Below the pieces are notes generated by a model that saw only the letters and a program-made list of their open reading frames with translations, was not told where the DNA came from and searched no databases. From contig JAEWJK010000006.1 of assembly GCA_023386555.1 (NCBI GenBank), positions 184,144 through 248,143 of the forward strand: 64,000 nucleotides of DNA, read 5' to 3'. The position numbers and the translations under genes were made by a program. Of this stretch, positions 10,020-17,603 are shown piece by piece; the stretch's first letter is position 1, and each line of letters begins with the position of its first letter. The stretch is from Bacteroidota bacterium. Its GTDB lineage: Bacteria; Bacteroidota; Bacteroidia; Chitinophagales; Chitinophagaceae.

Positions 10020-10049
10020 TTGAAGCGATAGTGTTTACCCTTATTTTTG
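10020..10049 (+). promoter_or_regulatory. Promoter of tRNA-Lys
   Basis: TTG (10020-10022), 19-bp spacer, TATTTTTG (10042-10049): matches the Bacteroidota sigma-ABfr consensus TTG-N19-21-TAnnTTTG, about 45 bp upstream of the tRNA. Confidence 0.7.
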
Positions 10050-10093
10050 CACTCCCAAAACGGAAAACAGCAACACTGTTTAAGTTAAAGGAT

Positions 10094-10166
10094 GATTCCG
10101 TAGCTCAGTTGGTAGAGCAATACACTTTTAATGTATGGGCCCTGGGTTCGAGTCCCAGCGGGATCA
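10094..10166 (+). tRNA. tRNA-Lys(TTT)
   Basis: Complete cloverleaf: acceptor GATTCCG/CGGGATC with one T-G pair, D-stem GCTC/GAGC, anticodon stem ATACA/TGTAT around CTTTTAA (anticodon TTT), T-stem CTGGG/CCCAG with loop TTCGAGT, discriminator A. CCA is not encoded. Its 3' end is the attachment site of the element that follows, and insertion left the tRNA intact. Confidence 0.97.
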
Positions 10167-10167
10167 C
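10145..10167 (+). repeat. attL: 23-bp core at tRNA-Lys 3' end
   Basis: The last 22 bases of the tRNA plus one base (GGTTCGAGTCCC ... GGGATCAC) recur exactly at 47634-47656. This is the classic signature of site-specific integration into a tRNA T-arm/acceptor. Confidence 0.9.
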
Positions 10168-10191
10168 GAAAAGCTGAATAAGCAAAGTTAG

Positions 10192-10230
10192 AACCGCTTG
10201 AAATGCATGTTTCAAGCGGTTTTTTCTTTT
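10192..10230 (+). terminator. Rho-independent terminator after tRNA-Lys
   Basis: AACCGCTTGAAA (10192-10203) pairs with TTTCAAGCGGTT (10210-10221) around TGCATG, followed by a T-rich run. It lies inside the element, so the element supplies the tRNA with a new terminator. Confidence 0.85.
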
Positions 10231-10267
10231 ATAGCCGTCAATTCTGAACCAAAATCAACCATTCCGC

Positions 10268-10318
10268 AGGTTAGCAATTCGGTTAGCATCACCTTCAAAT
10301 ATATTTGCTAACCGAGGA
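10268..10318. promoter_or_regulatory. Putative integrase arm-type sites, left end
   Basis: AGGTTAGCAATTCGGTTAGCA (10268-10288) is two GGTTAGCA copies in tandem; an inverted copy TGCTAACCG follows near 10307-10315. The tandem pair recurs with one mismatch at 47574-47594 near the right end. Role as recombinase/excisionase binding sites is inferred from position. Confidence 0.5.
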
Positions 10319-10400
10319 ACGCTTCACCTTACTCGCTACGAACATTTGAAAAGAAGCTGGGTGCATTAACAATTTTTCTTAACTGTTAATTGTCACCACA

Positions 10401-11645
10401 ATGAAACAAACATTTTCAATCCTTTTCTGGCTAGAAAAAAGCCGGACTAAAGATGGTAAAGCTCCACTATCTGCCAGGATCACTATTGATGGAAAAAGAA
10501 CAGAAGTTTCAACACATCGTAAAGTATCAGTTCTTGAATGGAATCCAGATGCACAGGCAGTAGTTGGAAAGTCTGCAGAAGCCAAAGAGATCAATAATCA
10601 CCTGGTAACACTCAAAGCAAAGTTGTTGCAGTGCCAGAGCAAGTTAGAAGCTCGTAATGAAGTAGTAACTCCGCAATCCTTAAAGAAAGAATACTTAGGT
10701 ATTAAGCCGGTGCAAAAAACAATTCTGGAAGTCTTCGCAGAGTATAACCAACTCTTACTCCTTCGGGTTCAGGCAAAAGAGTCTACTATGAAAGAAACCA
10801 CATGGAAGCGTTTTGAAACACTAAAATCTAAGGTGGAAGATTTTCTGAAGAAGAATTATAGAAATACTTCTAAGCTTATTTTAGAAATACATCCGGCTTT
10901 TGCGGAAGAACTATTGCTGTACCTGGTAACAGAGGATAAACTTTGCAAGAACACGGCAATGAAGTACATCAAAAAGACAAAGCAAATAATTGCCTGGGCT
11001 AAACGCAAAGGATATATTCAGTCAGATCCTTTTGAAGCTTTCAAGTGTACCTATAAACAACCGAAGAGAGATAGGTTAACCTGGAATGAACTCATGAAGC
11101 TATATAACTGTGAACTTCCGGTAGCGAGGCTGGAAGAAGTAAGAGATGTATATGTTTTTTCTTGCTTTACCGGTTACTCCTATATGGATGTGTATGAGTT
11201 ATCACCTGCCAATGTGATGATCTGGATAGATGGTCAAAAATGGCTCATCAGAGATCGATTCAAAGGAGATCACAATAAATCAAATGTGCCTCTAATGGAA
11301 ATACCGCTTCAGATCATCGAGAAATACAAGGACCATCCCTATTGTACAGTGTCAGGCAAGTTATTACCTGTTAACAGCAATCAGCGGTACAATGGATACC
11401 TTAAAGAGATAGCAGCAATTGCTGGTATCGAGAAGAATCTAACTACACATACTGCCAGGCATACATTTGCTACGACCGTTTTATTAGAAAATGATTGCCC
11501 AATCGAATCAGCCAGTGAAATGCTTGGACATAACTCAATCCGTACAACTCAGATCTACGCTAAAACAACTGATGTGAAAGTGAGCCGGAATATGAAGGAT
11601 GTGTCAGCCAGGATTACCAATAAACTGCAGAAAACCGGTTCCTGA
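10401..11645 (+). CDS. Tyrosine recombinase (Bacteroidota-type integrase)
   Basis: 414-aa site-specific recombinase, presumed integrase/excision enzyme of the element. N-terminal Arm-like domain (about 1-95, with SARITIDGKRTEVSTHRKV), SAM-like core-binding domain (about 105-200), then the catalytic domain (about 215-400). The catalytic set is partly visible: HTARH (about residues 353-357, H-x-x-R), LGHNS (about 374-378) and the nucleophile Tyr in TTQIYAK (about 382-388). The first catalytic Arg of the usual TGLR motif is replaced in CFTGYSYMD (about 253-261), as known for IntDOT-like Bacteroidota integrases. First gene inside attL, followed by a good terminator. Confidence 0.92.
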   Translation: MKQTFSILFWLEKSRTKDGKAPLSARITIDGKRTEVSTHRKVSVLEWNPDAQAVVGKSAEAKEINNHLVTLKAKLLQCQSKLEARNEVVTPQSLKKEYLGIKPVQKTILEVFAEYNQLLLLRVQAKESTMKETTWKRFETLKSKVEDFLKKNYRNTSKLILEIHPAFAEELLLYLVTEDKLCKNTAMKYIKKTKQIIAWAKRKGYIQSDPFEAFKCTYKQPKRDRLTWNELMKLYNCELPVARLEEVRDVYVFSCFTGYSYMDVYELSPANVMIWIDGQKWLIRDRFKGDHNKSNVPLMEIPLQIIEKYKDHPYCTVSGKLLPVNSNQRYNGYLKEIAAIAGIEKNLTTHTARHTFATTVLLENDCPIESASEMLGHNSIRTTQIYAKTTDVKVSRNMKDVSARITNKLQKTGS

Positions 11646-11701
11646 TTGGATATTTCATTTTGATTATATACTTTTAAGCTTTAAGGGTTTAGGGTTGAAA
11701 T

Positions 11702-11731
11702 GTAGGGCTTGATCACAAGCCCTTATTTTTT
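11702..11731 (+). terminator. Terminator of the integrase gene
   Basis: AGGGCTTG (11704-11711)/CAAGCCCT (11716-11723) around ATCA, followed by TATTTTTT. Confidence 0.8.
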
Positions 11732-11764
11732 GTAGCACCCTTGTAATCCGTTTATATCTTTACA

Positions 11765-11947
11765 GCACCAACTGATTTAGATATATTAAAACATATTGCT
11801 AGCGAAAGCTATCAGATGAGTTACTGAAAACCGCCAAATTTCATATACATCACTCTGAAGATAGTCGTTCGCCTACGCTACGGCGTGGGCACGGCTATGG
11901 AGTGATGTAGGGGCTTGGCGGTCCCTCAGTAACAAAGTAGTTGGTGT
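11765..11947 (+). ncRNA. Candidate structured RNA, ~183 nt
   Basis: Nested complementary arms: closing stem GCACCAACT (11765-11773)/AGTTGGTGT (11939-11947). Inside, a GAAA-capped hairpin TAGC-GAAA-GCTA (11800-11811) and then a long interrupted hairpin: GTTACTGA/TCAGTAAC (11820-27/11926-33), ACCGCCAA/TTGGCGGT (11830-37/11915-22), TACATCACTC/GAGTGATGTA (11846-55/11900-09), ATAGTCG/CGGCTAT with one G-T pair (11861-67/11892-98) and a CGCC/GGCG tip. A promoter-like TATCTTTA (about 11754-11761) with a TTG about 22 bp upstream would start transcription near the closing stem. No known RNA family was recognised: 6S-like and retron msr-msd-like layouts were considered, but there is no reverse transcriptase nearby. 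It lies between the integrase and a small alpha-CTD-like gene. Confidence 0.6.
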
Positions 11948-11963
11948 ACCACGCTTATTTTTT

Positions 11964-12188
11964 ATGGATAAAAAAGAAAAATTAAACCAGGATATAAAAG
12001 ACCTTCCACTTTCGGTAGATCTGAAGAACTGTTTAGCATTTAAAGAGGTGACAACACTCCAAATTCTTTTGCAAAAAACGCCATTCCAATGGCACCAGGA
12101 CTATCCGGGATTTAATTATCACTACCAGCAGGAGATCATGAACTACCTCACCAGAAATGAGCTATTGGAATTTCTGAAAGAAGAATGA
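11964..12188 (+). CDS. RNA polymerase alpha-CTD-like mini-protein
   Basis: 74-aa protein whose body (about 12-70) resembles the C-terminal domain of RNA polymerase alpha, a helix-hairpin-helix fold. The pattern is LPLSVDLKNCLAFKEVTTL, then LLQKTPFQW, a PGF segment and a last helix, matching the alpha-CTD order (L-S-x-R-x-x-NCL ... T-x-x-DLL ... NFG ... helix). The alpha-CTD Arg contacting UP-element DNA (NCL preceded by SVRS) is not conserved here (SVDLK). Possible roles are DNA binding, sigma/RNAP interference or simply an HhH DNA-binding protein; none is shown. Directly follows the structured RNA and is convergent, without spacing, with the coiled-coil gene. Confidence 0.55.
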   Translation: MDKKEKLNQDIKDLPLSVDLKNCLAFKEVTTLQILLQKTPFQWHQDYPGFNYHYQQEIMNYLTRNELLEFLKEE

Positions 12189-13340
12189 TCAATACTTATG
12201 CAAATGCTTTATCATCTCATGCAACAGGTTAATAGCAGTCTGTGTTGAATTCCTTTCAGCCACATAGCCTTTCTTCAACATACTGTGTGCACTCGGATTA
12301 TCTGTATTCACCGTTCTGCAGAATTTAGATATACTCTTATACATCGAAGTCATCTGCTGATTCATTATCAATTTCGAATCTTTCGCAGCCCTGGCTAGTA
12401 GTGTCAGCACATCCACGGAAACCGAAAGGTGAAGCTTTTCTTCATCTGTTATCACTGGTTCATCTTTCAGGTTTGGTATTACTGTAAATAACCTTTGTTT
12501 CTTTTCAATGAAATATAGCTCTTCCGATATCCAGGTTGCGACTTGTTCCTTCACAGAAACAACTTTCGCTTTTAATGCAGCATCCGGCTTTAAATGAACC
12601 TGATTAATTCGCTTCAAATGGTAAGAAAGCAGTTCTATCCGTTCTTCAGCATCATGAACACTGTTTACTTCAACAGAAATTCTGTTGATAGTATAAGTAA
12701 CGAATGAGTAAGAATTGAAATTCACATAAAGCAAATAATCGTTCACATGCTGCATCATTGATGCCTCATTAAACTTCTTACAGATGTCAGCTATATCTCT
12801 ATACACCTTCTTCAAGTACATCAGATCTTTGTAAGTAAGAGTTTTTTGAGTATGTAACTTTATTATAGGTGTTTCAATTACTCCGACCAATCCCTCTACA
12901 TCAGTTATACTATTTAGCTTCAGCTTTATTTGCTTCAAAAGTTTCTGCAGATCAGCCCGGGTAAGCTGGTAATAATAATCCGGTACTTTCTCATTTAAAT
13001 TAAAGAACCTGGAAAACCGGTTTTCAATATATGTCAGGCTTTCCTTCAAATCTTCCAGCAAAACATTCATTGCTTCATGTGGCTGCCTACTATTATTAGC
13101 AAGTTGCACCTCATGAATTTGATCCATCAGGTTAATTATTTCCGACTGGCATTGATGGACAATGATCTCTAGTTCTCTTTCGCTGTTTACCAGTTGACTT
13201 CGGTTAAGCAGGTAAGTTTTGAAAGAAGCTTTCGCATGGTTGAGTGTTTCTTTCAATTGCTGAACATTGGTTTGCTTATGTTCAGTTTCCTTCAAAGTAG
13301 TTTGTACAATATCATTGATCCTTTGTATAGCTATCTCCAT
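12189..13340 (-). CDS. Coiled-coil protein of unknown function
   Basis: About 383 aa, mostly helical and rich in Glu/Lys/Gln/Leu heptad-like runs, with no signal peptide or membrane segment. I recognise no domain. The start is placed at MEIAIQRIND; an in-frame ATG four codons upstream (to 13352) is also possible. Its stop codon directly abuts the convergent alpha-CTD-like gene. Position between the integrase and the HTH/replication-type operon suggests it belongs to the element's maintenance module, but that is only positional inference. Confidence 0.65.
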   Translation of the reverse strand: MEIAIQRINDIVQTTLKETEHKQTNVQQLKETLNHAKASFKTYLLNRSQLVNSERELEIIVHQCQSEIINLMDQIHEVQLANNSRQPHEAMNVLLEDLKESLTYIENRFSRFFNLNEKVPDYYYQLTRADLQKLLKQIKLKLNSITDVEGLVGVIETPIIKLHTQKTLTYKDLMYLKKVYRDIADICKKFNEASMMQHVNDYLLYVNFNSYSFVTYTINRISVEVNSVHDAEERIELLSYHLKRINQVHLKPDAALKAKVVSVKEQVATWISEELYFIEKKQRLFTVIPNLKDEPVITDEEKLHLSVSVDVLTLLARAAKDSKLIMNQQMTSMYKSISKFCRTVNTDNPSAHSMLKKGYVAERNSTQTAINLLHEMIKHLHKY

Positions 13341-13708
13341 ACATGTGTACATAGGTTAATTTCATCTTCCAGCTTCGATAAATAAGCAGGTTGATGATAA
13401 GAATAGGTTTAGGTCCTGTTTTAATGAAGAGGTTAGCTGTGGATCAATTTTGCATGAAGAGGCAGGATGTTTTTTCTTAGCATTAGGGTAGTAAGTTTCA
13501 TAGCAATCAATTTTTTATAGGGGTAGTTAGACTGCTAATATATCTTAATTCAATGTATGCTCAAAATGAATTGAATTACTACTAATTTTTCTTTTCCATC
13601 CTAAAGATTTTATAGTCAATTCATTTCATAGGGTGGTGCCACCCCTGCCACTGGTCTGTCCTTAGTACAATAGTTCTTTTTGTGCTGTACCAAAATGTTA
13701 CAAATTGT
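13341..13708. other. A+T-rich divergent intergenic region
   Basis: About 370 bp without a gene between divergently read genes; expected to hold both promoters. Contains a dyad GGGTGG-TG-CCACCC (13631-13644) upstream of the HTH gene and an AATTCAAT/ATTGAATT inverted repeat around 13549-13576. Could be an operator or replication-origin region; nothing decisive is seen. Confidence 0.4.
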
Positions 13709-13969
13709 ATGGCAGTTGAACTACTCACTCGGCAAGATCTTCAATCTTTCAAACAGGAACTTTTATCAGACATCCAGAAGATATTAAAAGATCATTCTCC
13801 CGAACCAGGCAAGCAATGGCTCAAGTCCTATGAAGTTCGTCAGATGTTGGGTATCTCCAGAGGAACACTTCAAAATCTCCGCACCAATGGAACACTCAAT
13901 GCTACTCGTATTGGAGGCTTGATGTTCTACGACTACAACGATATAAAGAAACTGATGATGAAGAAATAA
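13709..13969 (+). CDS. Excisionase/MerR-type HTH protein
   Basis: About 86 aa from MAVELLTRQDLQSF; an upstream in-frame ATG at 13682 is possible. Residues about 38-85 form the helix_turn_helix_17 pattern (WLKSYEVRQMLGISRGTLQNLRTNGTL... then TRIGGLMFYDYNDIKKLM), typical of Bacteroidota mobile-element DNA-binding proteins and excisionases. Leads a likely operon with the basic protein and replication-type gene. Expected to control excision or transcription of the element. Confidence 0.75.
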   Translation: MAVELLTRQDLQSFKQELLSDIQKILKDHSPEPGKQWLKSYEVRQMLGISRGTLQNLRTNGTLNATRIGGLMFYDYNDIKKLMMKK

Positions 13970-14003
13970 GCCCACTCTTACAATCACCACTAACGCATCA
14001 AAT

Positions 14004-14195
14004 ATGAAAGCTCATACACCCTACAATGGAAGGTCCTGCACAGGCTCCAAAGCAGATCGTAAGCCAGCCAAATCAAAATCTGACAAGAAAAAGAAGAAAA
14101 GGCTGAAGCTTCTTACCAAAATGTTCCCCATGATCAGCTTCGCAATCTTCAAATTTCCCGCATCACTTACTCCTTCCAGAAAAAGACGTGCATGA
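14004..14195 (+). CDS. Small Lys/Arg-rich protein
   Basis: 63-aa very basic protein (KSKSDKKKKKRLKLL in the middle) lying between the HTH and replication-type genes. Its TGA overlaps the next start as ATGA (14192-14195), which supports real translation and coupling. No recognised domain; nucleic-acid binding would fit the composition. Confidence 0.5.
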   Translation: MKAHTPYNGRSCTGSKADRKPAKSKSDKKKKKRLKLLTKMFPMISFAIFKFPASLTPSRKRRA

Positions 14196-15379
14196 GCAAT
14201 TACAACTATATAAGGCACCTTAATGCCTTCTTTTCCTTTGTTCGTAGCGATAACAGGCTCTCATGTTCTCATGTGAGCCTTTACTTAGCCCTCTTTCAGT
14301 ATTGGAACTTCAACCGGTTCAACAATCCTTTTCCGGTCTATCGTGAAAACCTCATGCAGATAAGCAAGATCGGTTCAAAGAACACCTATCACAAATGTAT
14401 CCGCCTACTACACGAAACGGAATACATCATTTATCATCCCCCATTATCCAAATTTCAACCTGTAAAGATCAGCATCCGTAAGCTAGATGTTCAGCACCAG
14501 GAACGATCATTCAAACAACTGGAGATATCGTTCTCTCCCCCTTCAGGGGGTCGGGGGGTGAGTATCAATTCTGATACCGTACAAGTATCAAAATTGACCG
14601 ATGTGAGTACCGATTCTGATACTGATACAGTCCCAAAAGTGGGACAGTATATAAAACAAAACAATAAAACAGTAAACAGTGTGTTAGACACACCCACAAA
14701 AATCTTCGATAAAAACAGGAAAATACAGGATGGTATCAACTCATTTATTCAACAGGATCAAACTTCATCAGCTAAGGCAAACAATAACAGGCTCCGTGTC
14801 TCAAAATCGGTACACGAATCTGTCACTCTGAGGCACTCGAAGAGTGACATTCCCAAACAGCCATCCTTAGAAGAAGTTGAAATCTATTTCAAGCAAAACA
14901 ACTATCCGGTAGCAGAAGCCAGGAAGTTCTTTCTATACAATCAAAGCAAGAACTGGATGCTAACCGATAAGATACCTATTTACGACTGGAAAACACTTTC
15001 TGCTAAGTGGATGCTCAATGTTAAAGAAGACAGCACCCAAGAGCCTGCAATTGATCCTGATAAAGACCTGCAGTATTTATATCGAAGATTCCTCGAAGGT
15101 CATCATGTTTCAAAACACATTCTACCTGAATACTGCGATCACTTAAACCTGCAGGTATCAGACCAGGTAAAGGCGGAAGCCATTCAACGAAGGATCAATC
15201 AGCTAATGGGTACCAATATTCATTCTGAAAGCCAGCTATGGCAAGCCTATAAAGGAGAAATACAAAACGAAAACATCATTCTGAAGGACCAGCCAACCCT
15301 TATAGCCCTTACCAAGAGACTTACAGTATTCAAATATTTCCAACAATTAAACCGAGAAGGCAAAACATGCATACCATAG
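14192..15379 (+). CDS. Replication-initiator-like protein
   Basis: 395-aa protein. The N-terminal ~100 residues look like a winged-helix module of the kind in Bacteroidota element replication/regulatory proteins (LSCSHVSLYLALFQYWN ... ISKIGSKNTYHKCIRLLHE). After a low-complexity linker comes a conserved-looking block PSLEEVEIYFKQNNYPVAEARKF...NWMLTDKIPIYDWKTLSAKWM (about 228-275), reminiscent of DnaT/phage replication-protein C-termini. The linker includes a short palindromic insert (CTCCCCCTTCAGGGGG near 14535) and a REP-like repeat (14819-14846), both read in frame. Overlaps the upstream gene by ATGA and the downstream gene by 13 bp. Confidence 0.55.
   Translation: MSNYNYIRHLNAFFSFVRSDNRLSCSHVSLYLALFQYWNFNRFNNPFPVYRENLMQISKIGSKNTYHKCIRLLHETEYIIYHPPLSKFQPVKISIRKLDVQHQERSFKQLEISFSPPSGGRGVSINSDTVQVSKLTDVSTDSDTDTVPKVGQYIKQNNKTVNSVLDTPTKIFDKNRKIQDGINSFIQQDQTSSAKANNNRLRVSKSVHESVTLRHSKSDIPKQPSLEEVEIYFKQNNYPVAEARKFFLYNQSKNWMLTDKIPIYDWKTLSAKWMLNVKEDSTQEPAIDPDKDLQYLYRRFLEGHHVSKHILPEYCDHLNLQVSDQVKAEAIQRRINQLMGTNIHSESQLWQAYKGEIQNENIILKDQPTLIALTKRLTVFKYFQQLNREGKTCIP
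14819..14846. repeat. REP-like short palindromic repeat inside a gene
   Basis: TGTCACTCTGAGGCACTCG followed by AAGAGTGAC forms a GTCACTCT/AGAGTGAC hairpin. Related copies are at 42250-42277 and 44821-44848. The motif TGTCACCCTGAG...GAAGGGTG is a widespread Bacteroidota repeat. Confidence 0.55.
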
Positions 15380-15843
15380 ACATCCACGAATTCATAGACT
15401 ACGATTCAGCAAGCATCTACAAATACATCATGCTGCAGAATACCACCGAATATAAAGTCACAATGTACAAGTGCACCGATAATCCAGTAGAAGATCCTTT
15501 TGATGTATTCTGGGAATACTATATGGCAGCTTTCATCGGTCAAAAGCTTTTCGAAATCTCAGATACGTACTCTTACTATGTGCCACCGGTTAATGCAACA
15601 GACATATTCAAGTTTTTCATTAAAATCAGTGATCCTGAAAAGTTAATAGATGTCCTTTCATTCGTAATACCTGGCTTCTTTGTAAAAGATGAAGATGTAG
15701 CTGATAAGTTCCAGCAACAGGCACATGACTTCTTCCAGGAAGCTTTTGATAATGAGGAGCTATTAGTAGGCTGCTGGGGCTTATTAGAGATCGCTAACAG
15801 GCATTTAGCCGAAGATCCTACTAAGACGAGCGAAAAGCCGTAA
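15367..15843 (+). CDS. Hypothetical protein
   Basis: 158-aa acidic protein rich in aromatic residues, with no signal peptide. No recognised domain. Starts 13 bp inside the end of the replication-type gene, so it is likely translationally coupled to it and part of the same operon. Followed by a noncoding stretch with two imperfect repeats and a terminator. Confidence 0.6.
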   Translation: MHTIDIHEFIDYDSASIYKYIMLQNTTEYKVTMYKCTDNPVEDPFDVFWEYYMAAFIGQKLFEISDTYSYYVPPVNATDIFKFFIKISDPEKLIDVLSFVIPGFFVKDEDVADKFQQQAHDFFQEAFDNEELLVGCWGLLEIANRHLAEDPTKTSEKP

Positions 15844-15855
15844 ATTTGAGCTACG

Positions 15856-15929
15856 GAGGCACGCCACACATAAGCAACAGAGCCACCGTGAAATCGCAGA
15901 GGCATGCCACATAAGAAACAGAGCCACTG
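15856..15929 (+). repeat. Two imperfect tandem repeats (43-bp period)
   Basis: GAGGCACGCCACACATAAG...AGCCACCG (15856-15888) and GAGGCATGCCACATAAG...AGCCACTG (15899-15929). Role unknown; they precede the hsd terminator/promoter region. Confidence 0.55.
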
Positions 15930-15933
15930 CCAT

Positions 15934-15993
15934 AACCTGCATCGCAACGGTGCCTGCTTAATCAGCATATAATCCGCCAAATGCAGGTTTTTT
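15934..15993 (+). terminator. Terminator upstream of hsdM
   Basis: AACCTGCAT (15934-15942) pairs with ATGCAGGTT (15981-15989) and is followed by a T run to 15993. The 38-nt loop is long, so it could also be a leader structure. Confidence 0.55.
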
Positions 15994-16032
15994 TATTACC
16001 TATATTAGCAGCACCAAAACCACTAATCCCCC

Positions 16033-17601
16033 ATGTCAGAAGATCAAAAGAAGATCCTCGAACAACAGCTCTGGAATATAGCCAATACACTTCGTGGCAA
16101 AATGGATGCAGACGAGTTTCGTGACTACATCCTTGGTTTCATCTTCTATAAATATTTGTCAGAGCGGATGGAAATATTCGCCAACAGAATTTTAAAGCCC
16201 GACAAGATCACTTACAAAGAAATAAAAGAACGTTCTCGTGAAGGCAAAGAATACCTCGAAGCAATTAAAGAAGAGTCGGTAGAAAAACTGGGCTATTTTC
16301 TTAAACCATCTGAATTGTTTAGCGAAGTTGCCAAAAGAGGTAACAATGAAGAAGGTGAAAACCGTTTTATTCTTGAAGACATTCAGAAAATCCTCAACAA
16401 CATTCAGCTTAGCACCATGGGTGCACCTAGTGAGGAAGACTTCGACCACTTGTTTGAAGATATGGACCTCAACAGTACCAAGCTTGGTAAAACACCCGAA
16501 GCCAGGAACACTGTTATCGCCAAAGTATTGGGTCATCTCGATAAAATAGATTTCAAGCTGGAGAATACAGAGTTAGACGTTCTCGGCGATGCTTATGAAT
16601 ACCTCATTGGTCAGTTCGCAAGTGGTGCAGGTAAAAAAGCAGGCGAATTCTATACACCGCAGGAAGTAAGTAAAGTACTGGCTAAAATTGTAACCACGGG
16701 AAAGAGCAAACTAAAAAGCGTTTACGATCCTACCTGTGGTTCCGGTTCTCTACTCTTACGTGTAGCCAGGGAAGTAAAAGAGGTGGGCAGTTTCTATGGG
16801 CAGGAACTTAACCGTACCACTTACAACCTGGCACGGATGAACATGATTCTACATGGAGTGCATTATCGTAAGTTCGACATTAAACAGGAAGACACACTCG
16901 AACATCCCCAGCACCTGGATAAACAGTTCGAAGCCATCGTTGCCAATCCACCGTTTTCTGCAAAATGGAGTGCGAATCCATTATTCATGAACGATGATCG
17001 TTTTTCACAATACGGAAAACTGGCACCGGCAAGCAAGGCAGATTTCGCTTTTGTACAACACATGATACATCACCTGGCAGAAAATGGCACGATGGCAATT
17101 GTATTGCCTCATGGGGCTTTGTTTCGTGGTGGTGCCGAACAGCACATCAGGCGGTACCTGATTGAAGACAAGAACTACCTGGATGCAGTAATTGGATTAC
17201 CGGCTAACATCTTCTACGGTACCAGTATTCCTACATGTGTCATGGTGTTTAAGAAATGTAAAGAAGAGCCGGATGACGTGCTATTCATCGATGCCAGTGC
17301 CGGTTTTGAGAAAGCCGTGAACCAAAACGTCTTACGAGAATCAGACATCAACTCAATAATTGCCACTTATCGTAACAGAGAGGACTCTGATAAATACAGC
17401 CGAAGAGTGCCCCGGAAAGAGATTGCGGAAAACGACTTTAACTTGAACATTCCTAGATATATAGACTCATCAGTCGCCGATGTGCCATTGGACATTGATA
17501 CTTTAGCAGAAGAGATACAGCAACTCAGCGGTTCCGTGGGGCAGATAGATGATGCTATTCGTCAATTCTGTAAAGAACTTAAAATAAAAGCTCCTTTTTA
17601 G
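16033..17601 (+). CDS. hsdM: Type I restriction-modification, methyltransferase subunit
   Basis: 522-aa M subunit that methylates adenine in the recognition site together with HsdS. N-terminal HsdM helical domain (about 5-140, starting LEQQLWNIANTLRGKMDADEFRDYIL). Then the methylase core: GAGKKAGEFYTPQEVS (about 198-213), SAM-binding DPTCGSGSLLLRVA (about 233-246) and catalytic NPPFS (about 305-309). All key residues are intact and the length is normal. Separated from hsdS by only 2 bp. The locus order is hsdM-hsdS-abi-hsdR. Confidence 0.95.
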   Translation: MSEDQKKILEQQLWNIANTLRGKMDADEFRDYILGFIFYKYLSERMEIFANRILKPDKITYKEIKERSREGKEYLEAIKEESVEKLGYFLKPSELFSEVAKRGNNEEGENRFILEDIQKILNNIQLSTMGAPSEEDFDHLFEDMDLNSTKLGKTPEARNTVIAKVLGHLDKIDFKLENTELDVLGDAYEYLIGQFASGAGKKAGEFYTPQEVSKVLAKIVTTGKSKLKSVYDPTCGSGSLLLRVAREVKEVGSFYGQELNRTTYNLARMNMILHGVHYRKFDIKQEDTLEHPQHLDKQFEAIVANPPFSAKWSANPLFMNDDRFSQYGKLAPASKADFAFVQHMIHHLAENGTMAIVLPHGALFRGGAEQHIRRYLIEDKNYLDAVIGLPANIFYGTSIPTCVMVFKKCKEEPDDVLFIDASAGFEKAVNQNVLRESDINSIIATYRNREDSDKYSRRVPRKEIAENDFNLNIPRYIDSSVADVPLDIDTLAEEIQQLSGSVGQIDDAIRQFCKELKIKAPF

Positions 17602-17603
17602 CT

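Noticed and set aside
11765..11947. Retron (msr-msd) interpretation of the structured RNA
   Set aside because: Closing arms and long hairpin fit superficially, but no reverse transcriptase gene lies anywhere in the window and the downstream gene is an alpha-CTD-like protein.
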